Source: an uncultured Alphaproteobacteria bacterium (GTDB lineage Bacteria; Pseudomonadota; Alphaproteobacteria; RF32; CAG-239). From it: a DNA stretch of 64,000 nucleotides. The notes beneath the pieces are model-generated. The model searched no databases and was not told the origin of the DNA. It worked only from the letters and a program-made list of their open reading frames with translations. The position numbers were made by a program, and so were the translations under genes. The stretch lies in assembly GCA_934254915.1 (NCBI GenBank), contig CAKQMH010000003.1, positions 1 to 64,000 on the forward strand. Direction: 5' to 3'. Positions 32,826-42,087 of this stretch are shown in pieces. Position 1 is the stretch's first letter; each line of letters opens with the position of its first letter.

Positions 32826-34496
32826 ATGATTATAAAGCTGTTTATCTTTCTGCTGGCATTATCTTTCTTAGCTTTGGCATTTGCGCCCAAACGCGGCCTG
32901 CGCTTGTGGTCATCGCTCTTTGCGCTTGCGGCGGTTATACTTGCCGTGTGGGTGGCCGGAAATCAAACCTCCGGCATTTTTGCTTCCTATGTGCATCCCT
33001 GGTTGAGCTATGGCAAACTGAAAATATCGTTTAATCTGACCGCCGATTCTTTAGGCCTTAAAACCTTAAGTGCCGTTTTGGCGCTGGCAGCCTTATTGAT
33101 TTATTACAATACAATAGCCGCGGTTGACAATTTCCGCCCTCGTCTTAACGGTATTCTGCTGTTGAGCGTTGCCGGGTTTATGCTCTTGTTTTCCGCTCAT
33201 GATTTTGTTCAACTTATGATCGGCAGCTGCCTTTATACGGTGCTTGGATTTTATTTGTTGGATGTGGTTGCCGGCAAACGAAAATATTTGTTTTATAATT
33301 TTATCGGTGAAATGGCGCTGTTTACGGCTTTGGCCGTGGTTTACGGCAGTGTCGACAGCGTTAATTTGCCGCAGGCATTGTCTCGCTATCAGGATTACGG
33401 GCAGCATCGCGATTTGGTTACCCTGTTGGTGTCGTTGGCGCTGGTCATAAAATCCGGACTATTCCCGTTCCAAAATCAGTTTCAGGATAATCGCGGCTTG
33501 TCGTTTAGCCGGATTATTGCCGTTACCGCCATTTTAAATCCGCTGGCTTCCCTTGTGCTGCTGCTCAAACTGTCACCATTGCTGCATGCATCAGCATGGG
33601 GTGTTACGGCAATGACGGCGGTTTGTGTGCTTTCGGCACTGTGGGGCGGTGTCGGTATGTTGTTGATTGACAACCTTAAAGCTAAAGTACTTTACCTTAA
33701 CCAGAATATTATTGCGTTTATGGCGGTACTGTTGCTGACCAATCCGGTGTCGTTTCCGATTCTTCTGACTATGGTTTTGCCGATAATGGTAATTTTGGAT
33801 TATTTGTGGAGCTTGGTTTATATTTCAGCTTCAAATGAAGTGTATGTTTCGCAAATGGGCGGTTTTGTTAAGTTCTTGAAACTTGATTTGCTGCTTTTGT
33901 GGGGCGGAATTTTAACCTTTGTGCGGATAGCCGCCAATCAGGAATGGTCGAACCTGAAATGGGCTTTGCTCTTTGTCATTACCGCTCTGGTTGGGTTAGC
34001 CCACATTTGCCGCCAAATATATTTTGGGGCGCATCATGCTGATGAACGGGTAGAGGCTTTGTTGCACAATGCTCCGATTCGCACCTGGTTGCCTCTGGTT
34101 GCGGCTATGGCCGTGTTGTGGTATGTTAACACCGCTCCGGCCGTTGACGGCTTCGTTTATGGCGGTGTAGGCTTGTTTGCGGTTGTTTTGCTGCTCAATC
34201 CATTTAAACGGTTAATGCACATGGCCGACAGCGAAATTCAAGATGCTGACGGGGTTGAACAACTGTTCCGGTTTAGTATTTTAATGCCGATAAAGCTGTT
34301 GGGACGAATTTTGTGGATTACCATTGACTTTTTGTTTATTGAACGCACGATTATCGGCTCGGTTTCAGCCTTGAATAATTTTATGGTTAATGCCTTGCAC
34401 CGTATTCAAAATGCTGTCTGGCTCAATTATCTGCTGATGGTAGGCTTAGGTGCGGCAATAATGCTTTTTTACATAGGACGGAGTTATTATGAATAG
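32826..34496 (+). CDS. NuoL-like proton-antiporter subunit (divergent)
   Basis: The protein of about 556 residues is an integral membrane protein with well over ten hydrophobic segments, starting MIIKLFIFLLALSF. Residual likeness to NuoL is seen in SGLFPFQNQF with the preceding Lys (VIKSG, equivalent to the TM7 lysine) and in a long C-terminal extension with a late membrane helix. The conserved TM5 glutamate region (WEGVGxxSYLLIGF in NuoL) has become LMIGSCLYTVLGF, so the Glu is gone, and the HAATM motif is absent. It is first in the series L-M-N-birA-rnj, but no nuoA-K genes precede it. ATG at 32826 is chosen over TTG at 32820; the ribosome site is weak. Confidence 0.7.
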   Translation: MIIKLFIFLLALSFLALAFAPKRGLRLWSSLFALAAVILAVWVAGNQTSGIFASYVHPWLSYGKLKISFNLTADSLGLKTLSAVLALAALLIYYNTIAAVDNFRPRLNGILLLSVAGFMLLFSAHDFVQLMIGSCLYTVLGFYLLDVVAGKRKYLFYNFIGEMALFTALAVVYGSVDSVNLPQALSRYQDYGQHRDLVTLLVSLALVIKSGLFPFQNQFQDNRGLSFSRIIAVTAILNPLASLVLLLKLSPLLHASAWGVTAMTAVCVLSALWGGVGMLLIDNLKAKVLYLNQNIIAFMAVLLLTNPVSFPILLTMVLPIMVILDYLWSLVYISASNEVYVSQMGGFVKFLKLDLLLLWGGILTFVRIAANQEWSNLKWALLFVITALVGLAHICRQIYFGAHHADERVEALLHNAPIRTWLPLVAAMAVLWYVNTAPAVDGFVYGGVGLFAVVLLLNPFKRLMHMADSEIQDADGVEQLFRFSILMPIKLLGRILWITIDFLFIERTIIGSVSALNNFMVNALHRIQNAVWLNYLLMVGLGAAIMLFYIGRSYYE

Positions 34497-35919
34497 TCCT
34501 TTTGCTTTATTATCTCTGATTGTGGCGATTCCGTTTTTAGGCTTGCTTTTTGTCCTTACGGCCAAAGGTGACGAGAACAATGGTCGACACAATGCTTTCA
34601 ATGTCTGCGTTTTTACTATTTTGGCCAACATCGTGATGCTGTTCCGCATTTTTATGCTGCTGGATGAAAATTCGCAGAAACTTCAGTTGTTGGAACATTT
34701 TGACTGGCTGAATGAACCGAATGTCAATATTCTGTTCGGGGTAGATACTTTTTCGCTGATTTTGATTTTGGCGGTGCATATCGCGGTTTTAATCGGTTTG
34801 TCAGGTGTTAAAAACAACACTTTTAAGCAAAAATCCCTAATGGCATATACGTTGCTGTTTTTGAGTATGATTACCGGTCTTTTCGTGGCCGCGGATATTT
34901 TTTCTTTTTATATCTTTTTTGAGGCCATGTTGCTGCCGTTGTTTATGATTATCGGAATGTTCGGGGCTGTCCGCAAACAGGAGCTGATATACCGTTTCTT
35001 TCTCTACAACCTGCTTGGTGCGTTGGTGTTGTTCAGCGCAACCATGCTGATTTATCATTTCCACGGTTCACTGACTTTGGAACAATTGGGCAAATTGCGG
35101 CTTAAAGGTTCGTTGGCATATTATATTTGGGGCGCGGTATTTTTATCTTTCCTGTCGCGTATTCCGATTTGGCCGTTTCACTATTGGATTTCATCAATTA
35201 ATGCCAACATTCGCAACCCATTGGTTTTTATAATCACCGTGCTGATGCCGTTGACATCGATTTATGGCTTTATTCGCTTCCTGCCGCTCAAGTTTTCGGC
35301 GGTTACGGATGTATATATAATTTGGGTAAGCATTATTGCCGTGATTACCATGCTTTTCATTGCTCTTATCGGGTTTATTAACAAAGACAGCCAGTATAAA
35401 CTTTTCTCTTATGTCACGGTTTATTATCTGATGTATTTATTGAGCGCTTTTATGCATGATGTTCTGATTTTGCAAAATGTCGGTTTTTCGTTGCTTGGTT
35501 TTATGCTGATAGTTGCTTCACTGGAGGTCTTGTCCGGCTATATCGCGCAAAAGGAGAATGAATACGGAACAACCGGAACCGGATTTTTGTGCCGTGTACC
35601 GCGGTTGTCGTTTATCTATTCTTATTTAACTTTGGCGGCGGTCGGTATGCCGTTGTCGGCAATTTTCCTGCATAACTTTTTAATATTGTCAAAGCTGCTT
35701 TCTTCCAATATTAAAATGGGTATGGTTCTTATTGCTTCATTGGTTTTGGTCGGCGCGTCGCTGTTGCAGGAACTTTATCAGCACAAAGTTGATAATCCCG
35801 AATGTCCGATTATCCGGCGGGATGATATTTCGCGGCGGATGTTTGTCTTTATGCTGTTTGTCGGCTTTGTTTTGTTAATGTCGTTTGTCAAACCATTATG
35901 GTTTGTGATTAATGAATAG
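34489..35919 (+). CDS. NuoM-like proton-antiporter subunit (divergent)
   Basis: The 476-residue membrane protein is recognisable from FSFYIFFEAMLLPLFMIIGM, which matches the NuoM TM5 motif with its essential Glu, and from PIWPFHYWI, a variant of PFHxWLPDAH. The lysine in the discontinuous TM8 (ILLKxxxYGFxRF in NuoM) is replaced: the sequence reads TVLMPLTSIYGFIRF. The start overlaps the nuoL-like stop by eight nt. In complex I this subunit forms one of three proton channels; here the Lys relay looks interrupted. Confidence 0.75.
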   Translation: MNSPFALLSLIVAIPFLGLLFVLTAKGDENNGRHNAFNVCVFTILANIVMLFRIFMLLDENSQKLQLLEHFDWLNEPNVNILFGVDTFSLILILAVHIAVLIGLSGVKNNTFKQKSLMAYTLLFLSMITGLFVAADIFSFYIFFEAMLLPLFMIIGMFGAVRKQELIYRFFLYNLLGALVLFSATMLIYHFHGSLTLEQLGKLRLKGSLAYYIWGAVFLSFLSRIPIWPFHYWISSINANIRNPLVFIITVLMPLTSIYGFIRFLPLKFSAVTDVYIIWVSIIAVITMLFIALIGFINKDSQYKLFSYVTVYYLMYLLSAFMHDVLILQNVGFSLLGFMLIVASLEVLSGYIAQKENEYGTTGTGFLCRVPRLSFIYSYLTLAAVGMPLSAIFLHNFLILSKLLSSNIKMGMVLIASLVLVGASLLQELYQHKVDNPECPIIRRDDISRRMFVFMLFVGFVLLMSFVKPLWFVINE

Positions 35920-35927
35920 GAGGCAAA

Positions 35928-37352
35928 ATGTTGCAAAATTGGTTTATAATGCTTCCTGAGCTGTTGTTGTTGAGTTATTTGCCGTTAGCCTGGTTAGTTA
36001 AAGTTTGCCGTTCGGGACAAACTTACAAAACCTTTTATACTCTAAGCAAATATTTTTTGTCGGCCGCTTTGGTCTTTAATATCATTTTTTATAACAAAAC
36101 GGTTTTTGCGTCGCTGTTGCTTAATACAGCCGCGGCATCTTTATTTAAGACAATTGTATATTTGGCGGCGCTGGTTTGGTTTTATTTGTCGTCGAAGTGG
36201 TTTTTGAACAAAAGCCGCTCCTCGTTCGGTTTTTATCAATTGGCGGTTTCGGGAGTGTTGATTCTGGAACTGCTGATATCATCGCATAACCTGATATTGA
36301 CGGCAACACTGTTGACGTTAGGCTGCTTGTTGGTTTGGGCAATGCTTAATTTGCATTGGGATAAAAATGCGATTAAAGAAATTTCCGTTCTTTATGCTTT
36401 TTTTGCCGTAATTTTTCTGATTGCACTATGGATTGGCATCATAATGTTGGCTTATCACCGCTTTCCGATGGATTATGCGGCGGTAAGGGATTGTATCAAT
36501 GATAAGACGCTTGACGAAGGCTGGCTTTATGTCGTTATGGGACTGACTTTGGCACCGGTTTTGTTTATGTTGGGATTAGCTCCGTTTCATTCTTGTCTGG
36601 TAGGTGTAATCCGCTCTTCAATCCTGCCGGTCAGTGGCTATTTAACCTTGGTCTTTCCGGTTTCGTTATTATGCGTCTTGCTCAATTTGGTATCACAGGT
36701 CTGGAGCAACGCTTTGGCGGTTGTCAGTCCGTTATTGCTGGCTTTTGCCGTAATCTCGCTTGTTTTGGGGGCATTATCCGCCAATGGCGAGAAAAACCTG
36801 CGACAGCTGTTTGCCTTCAGCAGCATTTATCATTTGGGTTTTATGTTCTTTACGCTTGTCAGTTTTAATGCTAATTCATTGCTGAGCGCGTTTACCTATA
36901 TTGTCATTTATTTATTGTCAATGTTGGGGATTTACACGGTCTTTTTAGGCTTAAAGAGCCGCGGTAATTATTTGACGGATGTCGATGATATTGACGGCCT
37001 GTCGTTATCCAAGCCCTATATTTCGGTCAGCTGGCTGATATTTATGGTTTCGCTCATCGGGTTGCCGCCCATGCTTGGTTTCTTGGGCCGATTATCCGTA
37101 ATCAATAATTTGGTCTTGGAGGAGCGTTGGGGTAGTGTAATATGTTTGTTATTGTCGCTTTTGTTTATTGCCAATGCTTATTTACAGCTGATTCGCCACA
37201 TCTATTTTACGCCCGTTGTTAAGTCGTTTGACCGTGCCGATAAAGCTATTTATTTGTGCTTGTTTGTCAATCTGCTGCTGGTTTTGATTTCGACGCTCAA
37301 TCCTGAATTTTGGCTGCGCAGTGCCGAACATATTTTGAAAGGAGCGTTTTAA
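35928..37352 (+). CDS. NuoN-like proton-antiporter subunit (divergent)
   Basis: A 474-residue, strongly hydrophobic protein begins MLQNWFIMLPELLLLSYLPL, like NuoN. FMLGLAPFHSCLVGVI corresponds to FKLxxxPFHxWxPDVY of NuoN but lacks the Lys and the PD pair. NLRQLFAFSSIYHLGFMFF matches the NuoN stretch NxxRxLAYSSIxHxGY. It follows the nuoM-like gene by eight nt behind AGGAGG and precedes birA by one nt. The nuoN-birA-rnj order is usual in alphaproteobacteria, which supports descent from a complex I operon. Confidence 0.75.
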   Translation: MLQNWFIMLPELLLLSYLPLAWLVKVCRSGQTYKTFYTLSKYFLSAALVFNIIFYNKTVFASLLLNTAAASLFKTIVYLAALVWFYLSSKWFLNKSRSSFGFYQLAVSGVLILELLISSHNLILTATLLTLGCLLVWAMLNLHWDKNAIKEISVLYAFFAVIFLIALWIGIIMLAYHRFPMDYAAVRDCINDKTLDEGWLYVVMGLTLAPVLFMLGLAPFHSCLVGVIRSSILPVSGYLTLVFPVSLLCVLLNLVSQVWSNALAVVSPLLLAFAVISLVLGALSANGEKNLRQLFAFSSIYHLGFMFFTLVSFNANSLLSAFTYIVIYLLSMLGIYTVFLGLKSRGNYLTDVDDIDGLSLSKPYISVSWLIFMVSLIGLPPMLGFLGRLSVINNLVLEERWGSVICLLLSLLFIANAYLQLIRHIYFTPVVKSFDRADKAIYLCLFVNLLLVLISTLNPEFWLRSAEHILKGAF

Positions 37353-37353
37353 T

Positions 37354-38112
37354 ATGCCTGAAATCGGAAAATGGCAGTGGTTTGATTATGATGATGCGGA
37401 CAGCACTAACGATACCGCTTTAGCGTTAAGCCAAAATCCGCCGGCAGAATATTTTGTCGTAACCGCCAAACGTCAACACAACGGACGCGGCCGCCGCGGC
37501 CGCAGTTGGATAAGTCAGGAAGGCAATTTATTTATGAGCCTTGGATTGCCTTTTGATATAAATGATATTAATGCGTTGGTCTTCATTACGGCTTTGAGTC
37601 TGTTTGAAGCTGTAGCTTCGCAATCGCCGCAGGGTTGCTTACAACTCAAGTGGCCTAATGATGTTTTATTTAATAATCAAAAAATTTCAGGAATTTTACT
37701 TGAAAAAGGTTTTCAAAATTATATAATCGTCGGCATTGGTGTAAATATTTTGACATCGCCGAGCCTGAATGACCAGCTGTTATATCGTTCGGCAAGTCTG
37801 CGCAGTGCCGGTATCAACATTAATCGTGTTGATTTGATGTTGCTTTTCCTTTCCTGTTTTGACCGTAACTTATCATTGTGGCGTGAGCAAGGATTTGCGC
37901 CCATTCGTATCAAGTGGCTGCAAAATGTTAAAGGTTTGGGTGAGGATATTGTGGTAAATAACGAAAAAAACTCGCGCCGCGGTGTGTTCGCCGGGTTGGA
38001 TGAAAACGGCGCGTTGTTGTTGGATGAAAATGGCAAAATAAGCAAAATTTGGGCCGGTGATATTTTTTATCAAACCGACCATAAACAAAGAGATAAAGTT
38101 ACTGATGAATAA
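37354..38112 (+). CDS. birA: Biotin--[acetyl-CoA-carboxylase] ligase BirA (catalytic type)
   Basis: The 252-residue enzyme attaches biotin to carboxyl-carrier protein through biotinyl-5'-AMP. The biotin/ATP loop GRGRRGRSWISQEGNLFMSL and LQLKWPNDVLFNNQKISGIL are diagnostic, followed by the C-terminal SH3-like part (GVFAGLDENGALLLDE). It lacks the N-terminal DNA-binding domain of E. coli BirA, so it does not act as repressor. GGAGCG precedes the start. The 3' end overlaps rnj by eight nt. Confidence 0.94.
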   Translation: MPEIGKWQWFDYDDADSTNDTALALSQNPPAEYFVVTAKRQHNGRGRRGRSWISQEGNLFMSLGLPFDINDINALVFITALSLFEAVASQSPQGCLQLKWPNDVLFNNQKISGILLEKGFQNYIIVGIGVNILTSPSLNDQLLYRSASLRSAGININRVDLMLLFLSCFDRNLSLWREQGFAPIRIKWLQNVKGLGEDIVVNNEKNSRRGVFAGLDENGALLLDENGKISKIWAGDIFYQTDHKQRDKVTDE

Positions 38113-39892
38113 AGAAGAAAATCAATTGGAATTTAGTTTTGACCCTGTACCCGCACAAACCGATAATAAGGCCGCAAGCGGTAATGTTGCCGGCTTAAAT
38201 CGGGAAGGAATATATTTTGTTGCTTTAGGCGGTGCCGAAAAAGTCGGTATGAATATGTATGCTTACATTGTCGATGGTAAAATAATCGTGGTCGATGCCG
38301 GTTATGACTTTTTGAATGATGACTTTCCCGGTATAGATTTAGGCCTGGCCGATGCTTCATTTTTAGAAAACTATCAGGACTGCATTGAGGCTTTGTTTAT
38401 TACTCACTCGCATGAAGACCATTTTGGTGCTATTGCTCACATTTGGCCGCGGCTGCAATGTCCGGTTTATGCCACGGATTTTACTTTGGGACATATTGTT
38501 CAACGTCTGGCGGAATATAAATTGGACAAGTTGGTCGATTTACATTCGGTAAACGATAACCCGATTGTCAAGTTGCCGAATTTTACGGTTGAATATGTTC
38601 CGGTTGCCCATTCGCTGCCCGAAAATTCGGCTTTGGTGATTCATACCCGATACGGCACGATTTTTCATGCCACGGATTGGCGTTTTGATGATCAGCAGAT
38701 TTCGTTTATGAAAACCGACTATCAACGTTTGGAAGAGCTTGGACAGGAAGGGATTGATCTTTATGTCGGCGATTCTATCCAAATGGGGCATAACAGTGCT
38801 TCACAACCCAGTGAAAAAGAAATCAGGGATAATCTGATTACGATGATGCCGCGGTTCAAAAACACGCTGGTTGCTACTTGTTTTGCCTCTAATATCGCCC
38901 GTATGGAGAGCTTAATTCTGGCGGCTCACGCGGCCGGACGTACGCCGGTTATTGCCGGTATGAGCCTGATTCAAAATATGAAAATCGCCAAAGACTGCGG
39001 CTTTTTGCCTGATTTGCCGCCTTATGCCGAGGCTAAACAGGCTATGGATATTCCGCTTGATAAAATGTTGTATATCTGTGCCGGTTCGCAAGGCAATTAT
39101 CGCAGCGGTCTGACGCGTATTGTCAATGGCGAAAATAAGGATATCAAACTTGGTAAAGGCGATGCGATTATCTTTTCTTCGCAGATTATTCCCGGAAACG
39201 AGGAAAAAATTGAGCGTATGCAGGAAAAATTGCGAGATGCCGGGGTCGAGGTCATTTCATGTGAAGAATATCCGGTTCATACTTCCGGACATGGTACACG
39301 TTCTGATGTGGCCAAAATGTTTTCTATTCTGAAGCCGCATACGGTTATTCCGGTGCATGGAGACAAACGTTGTATTCGGGAGCAAAAACGTTTTGCCTTG
39401 GAACATGGCATCGAAAACGTAATTGTTGCCCGCGATGGCGATGTTGTGCGGATATATAATCATAAAGCCGAAATTGTAAGCCAAGTTCCGACGGATGAAT
39501 TGGGTGTTGACCGTAAACAGGTTATCAGCCTTGGCTCGCAGGTCATCAAAAATCGCCGTCGTATTGCCTATAACTGCAGCTTGTATATCAGTGTGGTATT
39601 AAATGAGGATTGGTCTGTTGCCGATTTACAAATTTCCTCGTTGGATATTTTGGATGAAGCCTCGTTCAAGGTTTTGGCTGATGACATTAAAAGCGAAATG
39701 CTGAAAACCATTCCGGCCGAAATTGTGAAACTCAATTACCGTATTCCGCAAATCAAAGAATATATTCAGGCCAAGATTAGAAAAATGGTTTATAAGGCAA
39801 CGGATATCAAACCGGTTACAACCATGCATTTTTTCAAACAAGGAATGATTGCGGCTGCCGACAGCGGCGAACCGGAAACCGTTGAAGCTTAG
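38105..39892 (+). CDS. rnj: Ribonuclease J
   Basis: The ATG at 38105 (MNKEENQLEF), overlapping birA by eight nt, is preferred over an upstream in-frame ATG inside birA. The 595-residue protein has the metallo-beta-lactamase/beta-CASP layout: LFITHSHEDHFGAIAHIWP (zinc motif), HATDWRF, then IIPVHGDKRC in the beta-CASP part and a C-terminal domain. RNase J has 5'-to-3' exonuclease and endonuclease activity. The window also encodes RNase E, and carrying both is normal in alphaproteobacteria. Confidence 0.93.
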   Translation: MNKEENQLEFSFDPVPAQTDNKAASGNVAGLNREGIYFVALGGAEKVGMNMYAYIVDGKIIVVDAGYDFLNDDFPGIDLGLADASFLENYQDCIEALFITHSHEDHFGAIAHIWPRLQCPVYATDFTLGHIVQRLAEYKLDKLVDLHSVNDNPIVKLPNFTVEYVPVAHSLPENSALVIHTRYGTIFHATDWRFDDQQISFMKTDYQRLEELGQEGIDLYVGDSIQMGHNSASQPSEKEIRDNLITMMPRFKNTLVATCFASNIARMESLILAAHAAGRTPVIAGMSLIQNMKIAKDCGFLPDLPPYAEAKQAMDIPLDKMLYICAGSQGNYRSGLTRIVNGENKDIKLGKGDAIIFSSQIIPGNEEKIERMQEKLRDAGVEVISCEEYPVHTSGHGTRSDVAKMFSILKPHTVIPVHGDKRCIREQKRFALEHGIENVIVARDGDVVRIYNHKAEIVSQVPTDELGVDRKQVISLGSQVIKNRRRIAYNCSLYISVVLNEDWSVADLQISSLDILDEASFKVLADDIKSEMLKTIPAEIVKLNYRIPQIKEYIQAKIRKMVYKATDIKPVTTMHFFKQGMIAAADSGEPETVEA

Positions 39893-40557
39893 ATTTCAAA
39901 AGTCATACCTTGACGCAACACTCCGCCCAGTCCCGATTTGTGGGCAATTTGGCAGAGCGTTTCATAATCTTTGGGCAGGTAGTGCGATACAAAAGTTTTA
40001 GCTTTTATTTCCGGCTTGGCGGTGCTTAACTCATCAATTCCGACAATTATCCCGCCGCCTTTAAGGCTGACATCGTGGATAATCATCTTCGCTTCGGCCG
40101 CGGCTGCGGAATCTAAAATCGAAATCGCACTGTCGCCGCTGTACAAAAGAGTGTGATTAATGAATAACGCATAACAATCCATACCTTTGGCATGCGGCAC
40201 TGTAAAACAATCAACGTGTATATCATCGGGCAGGGGCATAACCTTCTCCTGCCAGCCGTTTCCGGAGTGCAACTCCAAAAAGCGGCGGCAATCAGTTCCG
40301 CCCAATGCGGTTTTAAGTCCCAAAATTTTGTACCGATAATCCAACAGATTAACCACCGATCCGCAATGATCCTGATGCAAATGACTGATTAGAACCGTGT
40401 CGATTTTGTCGGCATAGCCTTTTTGGCGCAATTCCTGATAAACACTGAAACCGCAATCCAGCAAAATTCCACTGTTATTGTTTTGCCATAAGATAAAAGA
40501 GTTGGTTACTCCTTGCGCCGCAAATGCGGCATTAGTGCCTAAAACTTCCAGTCGCAT
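39889..40557 (-). CDS. Metallo-beta-lactamase-fold hydrolase (RNase Z-like superfamily)
   Basis: The 222-residue protein has the MBL zinc motif VLISHLHQDHCGSVVNLLDY, LYSGDSAISILDSAA (metal-binding Asp), a histidine at MIIHDVS and FVSHYLPKDYE near the end. It resembles the RNase Z/arylsulfatase-like branch but is shorter than tRNase Z and has no clear exosite arm, so the substrate is unknown. It is convergent with rnj, overlapping by four nt, and lies four nt downstream of the histidine kinase gene with which it is likely cotranscribed. Confidence 0.8.
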   Translation of the reverse strand: MRLEVLGTNAAFAAQGVTNSFILWQNNNSGILLDCGFSVYQELRQKGYADKIDTVLISHLHQDHCGSVVNLLDYRYKILGLKTALGGTDCRRFLELHSGNGWQEKVMPLPDDIHVDCFTVPHAKGMDCYALFINHTLLYSGDSAISILDSAAAAEAKMIIHDVSLKGGGIIVGIDELSTAKPEIKAKTFVSHYLPKDYETLCQIAHKSGLGGVLRQGMTFEI

Positions 40558-40561
40558 TAAC

Positions 40562-41989
40562 TTAAGCCTCCTGCTTTTGCGGCAAATAAATAGTAAAAGT
40601 CGTTCCGTTGCAAATTGTTGAGTTTACCGTCAAATTGCCGCCGTGGCGGATAATAATTTGCTTGGCAATGGCTAAACCTAAACCCGTTCCTTTAATATTC
40701 AAGTCCTTATGCTCTTGCATACGGTAAAATCTTTCGGTCAGGCGGGCTAAATTTTCGGGCGCGATTTTCGGACCTTTGTTATTGATGGCAATTGCCACGG
40801 CAGGACCTTTGGCAACCTTAAAACTTTTAGATGTTGGAATTTTCTCACAATTTTGCAGTGTTATGCCGACTTCGGTATCTGAAAGCCCGTATTTTATGGC
40901 ATTATCCGCAAGATTCTGTATAAGTTGCCGGATTTGTGCCGTATCGGCTGTAATTTCAGGAATATTATCTTGGGCATCGACTTTAATTTTTATGTGCCGT
41001 TCGGCAGCGCGCAAAGCCAAAGCTTCGGCCACATCTTCGGCAATATCCAAAACATCGACTTTTTCATCAGGTTTATGATCTTGATTAAGCTCGATTTTCG
41101 ACAACGACAACAGGTTTTCAATCAAAGCCGACATATAATCAGCTTGTTCTGCCATAATGGCTAAAAACTTTTCGCGCGCTTGTTCATCATCTTTGGCACT
41201 GCTTTGCAGAGTTTCAATCACCCCGCTGATAACCGCCAGAGGCGTGCGCAGTTCATGGCTGGCATTAGCCACGAAATCCGACTGCATTTTTTCGACTTTC
41301 ATGGCTTTGGTCATATCATAAATTGAAATTACCGCTACGGCCTTGCCTTTTGACAACCAGGGCAGTTGTTTAATATGGGCATATAATTTTTGTGCCTGCG
41401 GTTTTTGAAGATAGAAAATCAGATTTTCTGACTTGCTTTCTTTGTTCAAAACCTTGCTTACCGCATTGATGAAGTTGTTTGAGGCAAAAAGATTTTCGAC
41501 GTTTTTGTTGGTAATATTTTTTCCAAAAGTATTGCGAGCCGAAAGGTTAGCGCCCAAAATATTGCCGGCGCGATCAATAACCATAATCGGATCAGGCAGA
41601 CTGTCTAAAACCGCCGTATCGGAAATGGTTTGGGCTTCCAATCGGTCGGTTTTTTGCGCCCAAAAACGGTGCATGGCGTTAACTGCCTCTACAATATCTT
41701 TCGCATCTTTTTCCGAAAGCGTCATCATTTTTTCATCAAAATCGCCGCCGGTCGACAAAGACGTGACATAGCGTTTGATTTGTTGTAATTCAAAAGTCAG
41801 CGGGAATAAAATTAAAATATTAAGCAGCGTAACCGCTCCTAAAGAAATTACCGCCAGCGTCGGGTTGACCAGACGAAATGCGGCTAAAACAATAAAAACC
41901 AATGCCGTCGGGCAAGTCAAGAGCAAAACCCGTTCGGTAAATTTGGCATTTTTTTCAATTCCCAAAGATTCGCGCGCTTTTTCAAACAT
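40562..41989 (-). CDS. PhoR-like sensor histidine kinase
   Basis: The 475-residue protein has two closely spaced membrane helices (about residues 20-42 and 46-66) with almost no periplasmic loop, so it senses within the membrane or cytoplasm. A PAS domain follows (about 120-220; VLDSLPDPIMVIDRAGNILG), then HisKA with the phospho-acceptor His (VANASHELRTPLAVISG, about 247). HATPase_c has N box NLADNAIKYG and G box KGTGLGLAIAKQI. The domain order is that of PhoR. No response-regulator gene is adjacent, so its partner is elsewhere. It is divergent from mutS. Confidence 0.88.
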   Translation of the reverse strand: MFEKARESLGIEKNAKFTERVLLLTCPTALVFIVLAAFRLVNPTLAVISLGAVTLLNILILFPLTFELQQIKRYVTSLSTGGDFDEKMMTLSEKDAKDIVEAVNAMHRFWAQKTDRLEAQTISDTAVLDSLPDPIMVIDRAGNILGANLSARNTFGKNITNKNVENLFASNNFINAVSKVLNKESKSENLIFYLQKPQAQKLYAHIKQLPWLSKGKAVAVISIYDMTKAMKVEKMQSDFVANASHELRTPLAVISGVIETLQSSAKDDEQAREKFLAIMAEQADYMSALIENLLSLSKIELNQDHKPDEKVDVLDIAEDVAEALALRAAERHIKIKVDAQDNIPEITADTAQIRQLIQNLADNAIKYGLSDTEVGITLQNCEKIPTSKSFKVAKGPAVAIAINNKGPKIAPENLARLTERFYRMQEHKDLNIKGTGLGLAIAKQIIIRHGGNLTVNSTICNGTTFTIYLPQKQEA

Positions 41990-42087
41990 AATTTTCTTGT
42001 CCCATATCTTTTAAATAGGTCTAGACTAAGATTATAAATAGAGTATTATGAAACAAGTTTAAATTTAATAAATTTTTTGAGTAAAAA

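Noticed and set aside
32812..32826. Four-codon minigene (ATG GAC ATT TGC TGA) before the nuoL-like gene
   Set aside because: Such short frames are frequent by chance and there is no ribosome site in front of it.
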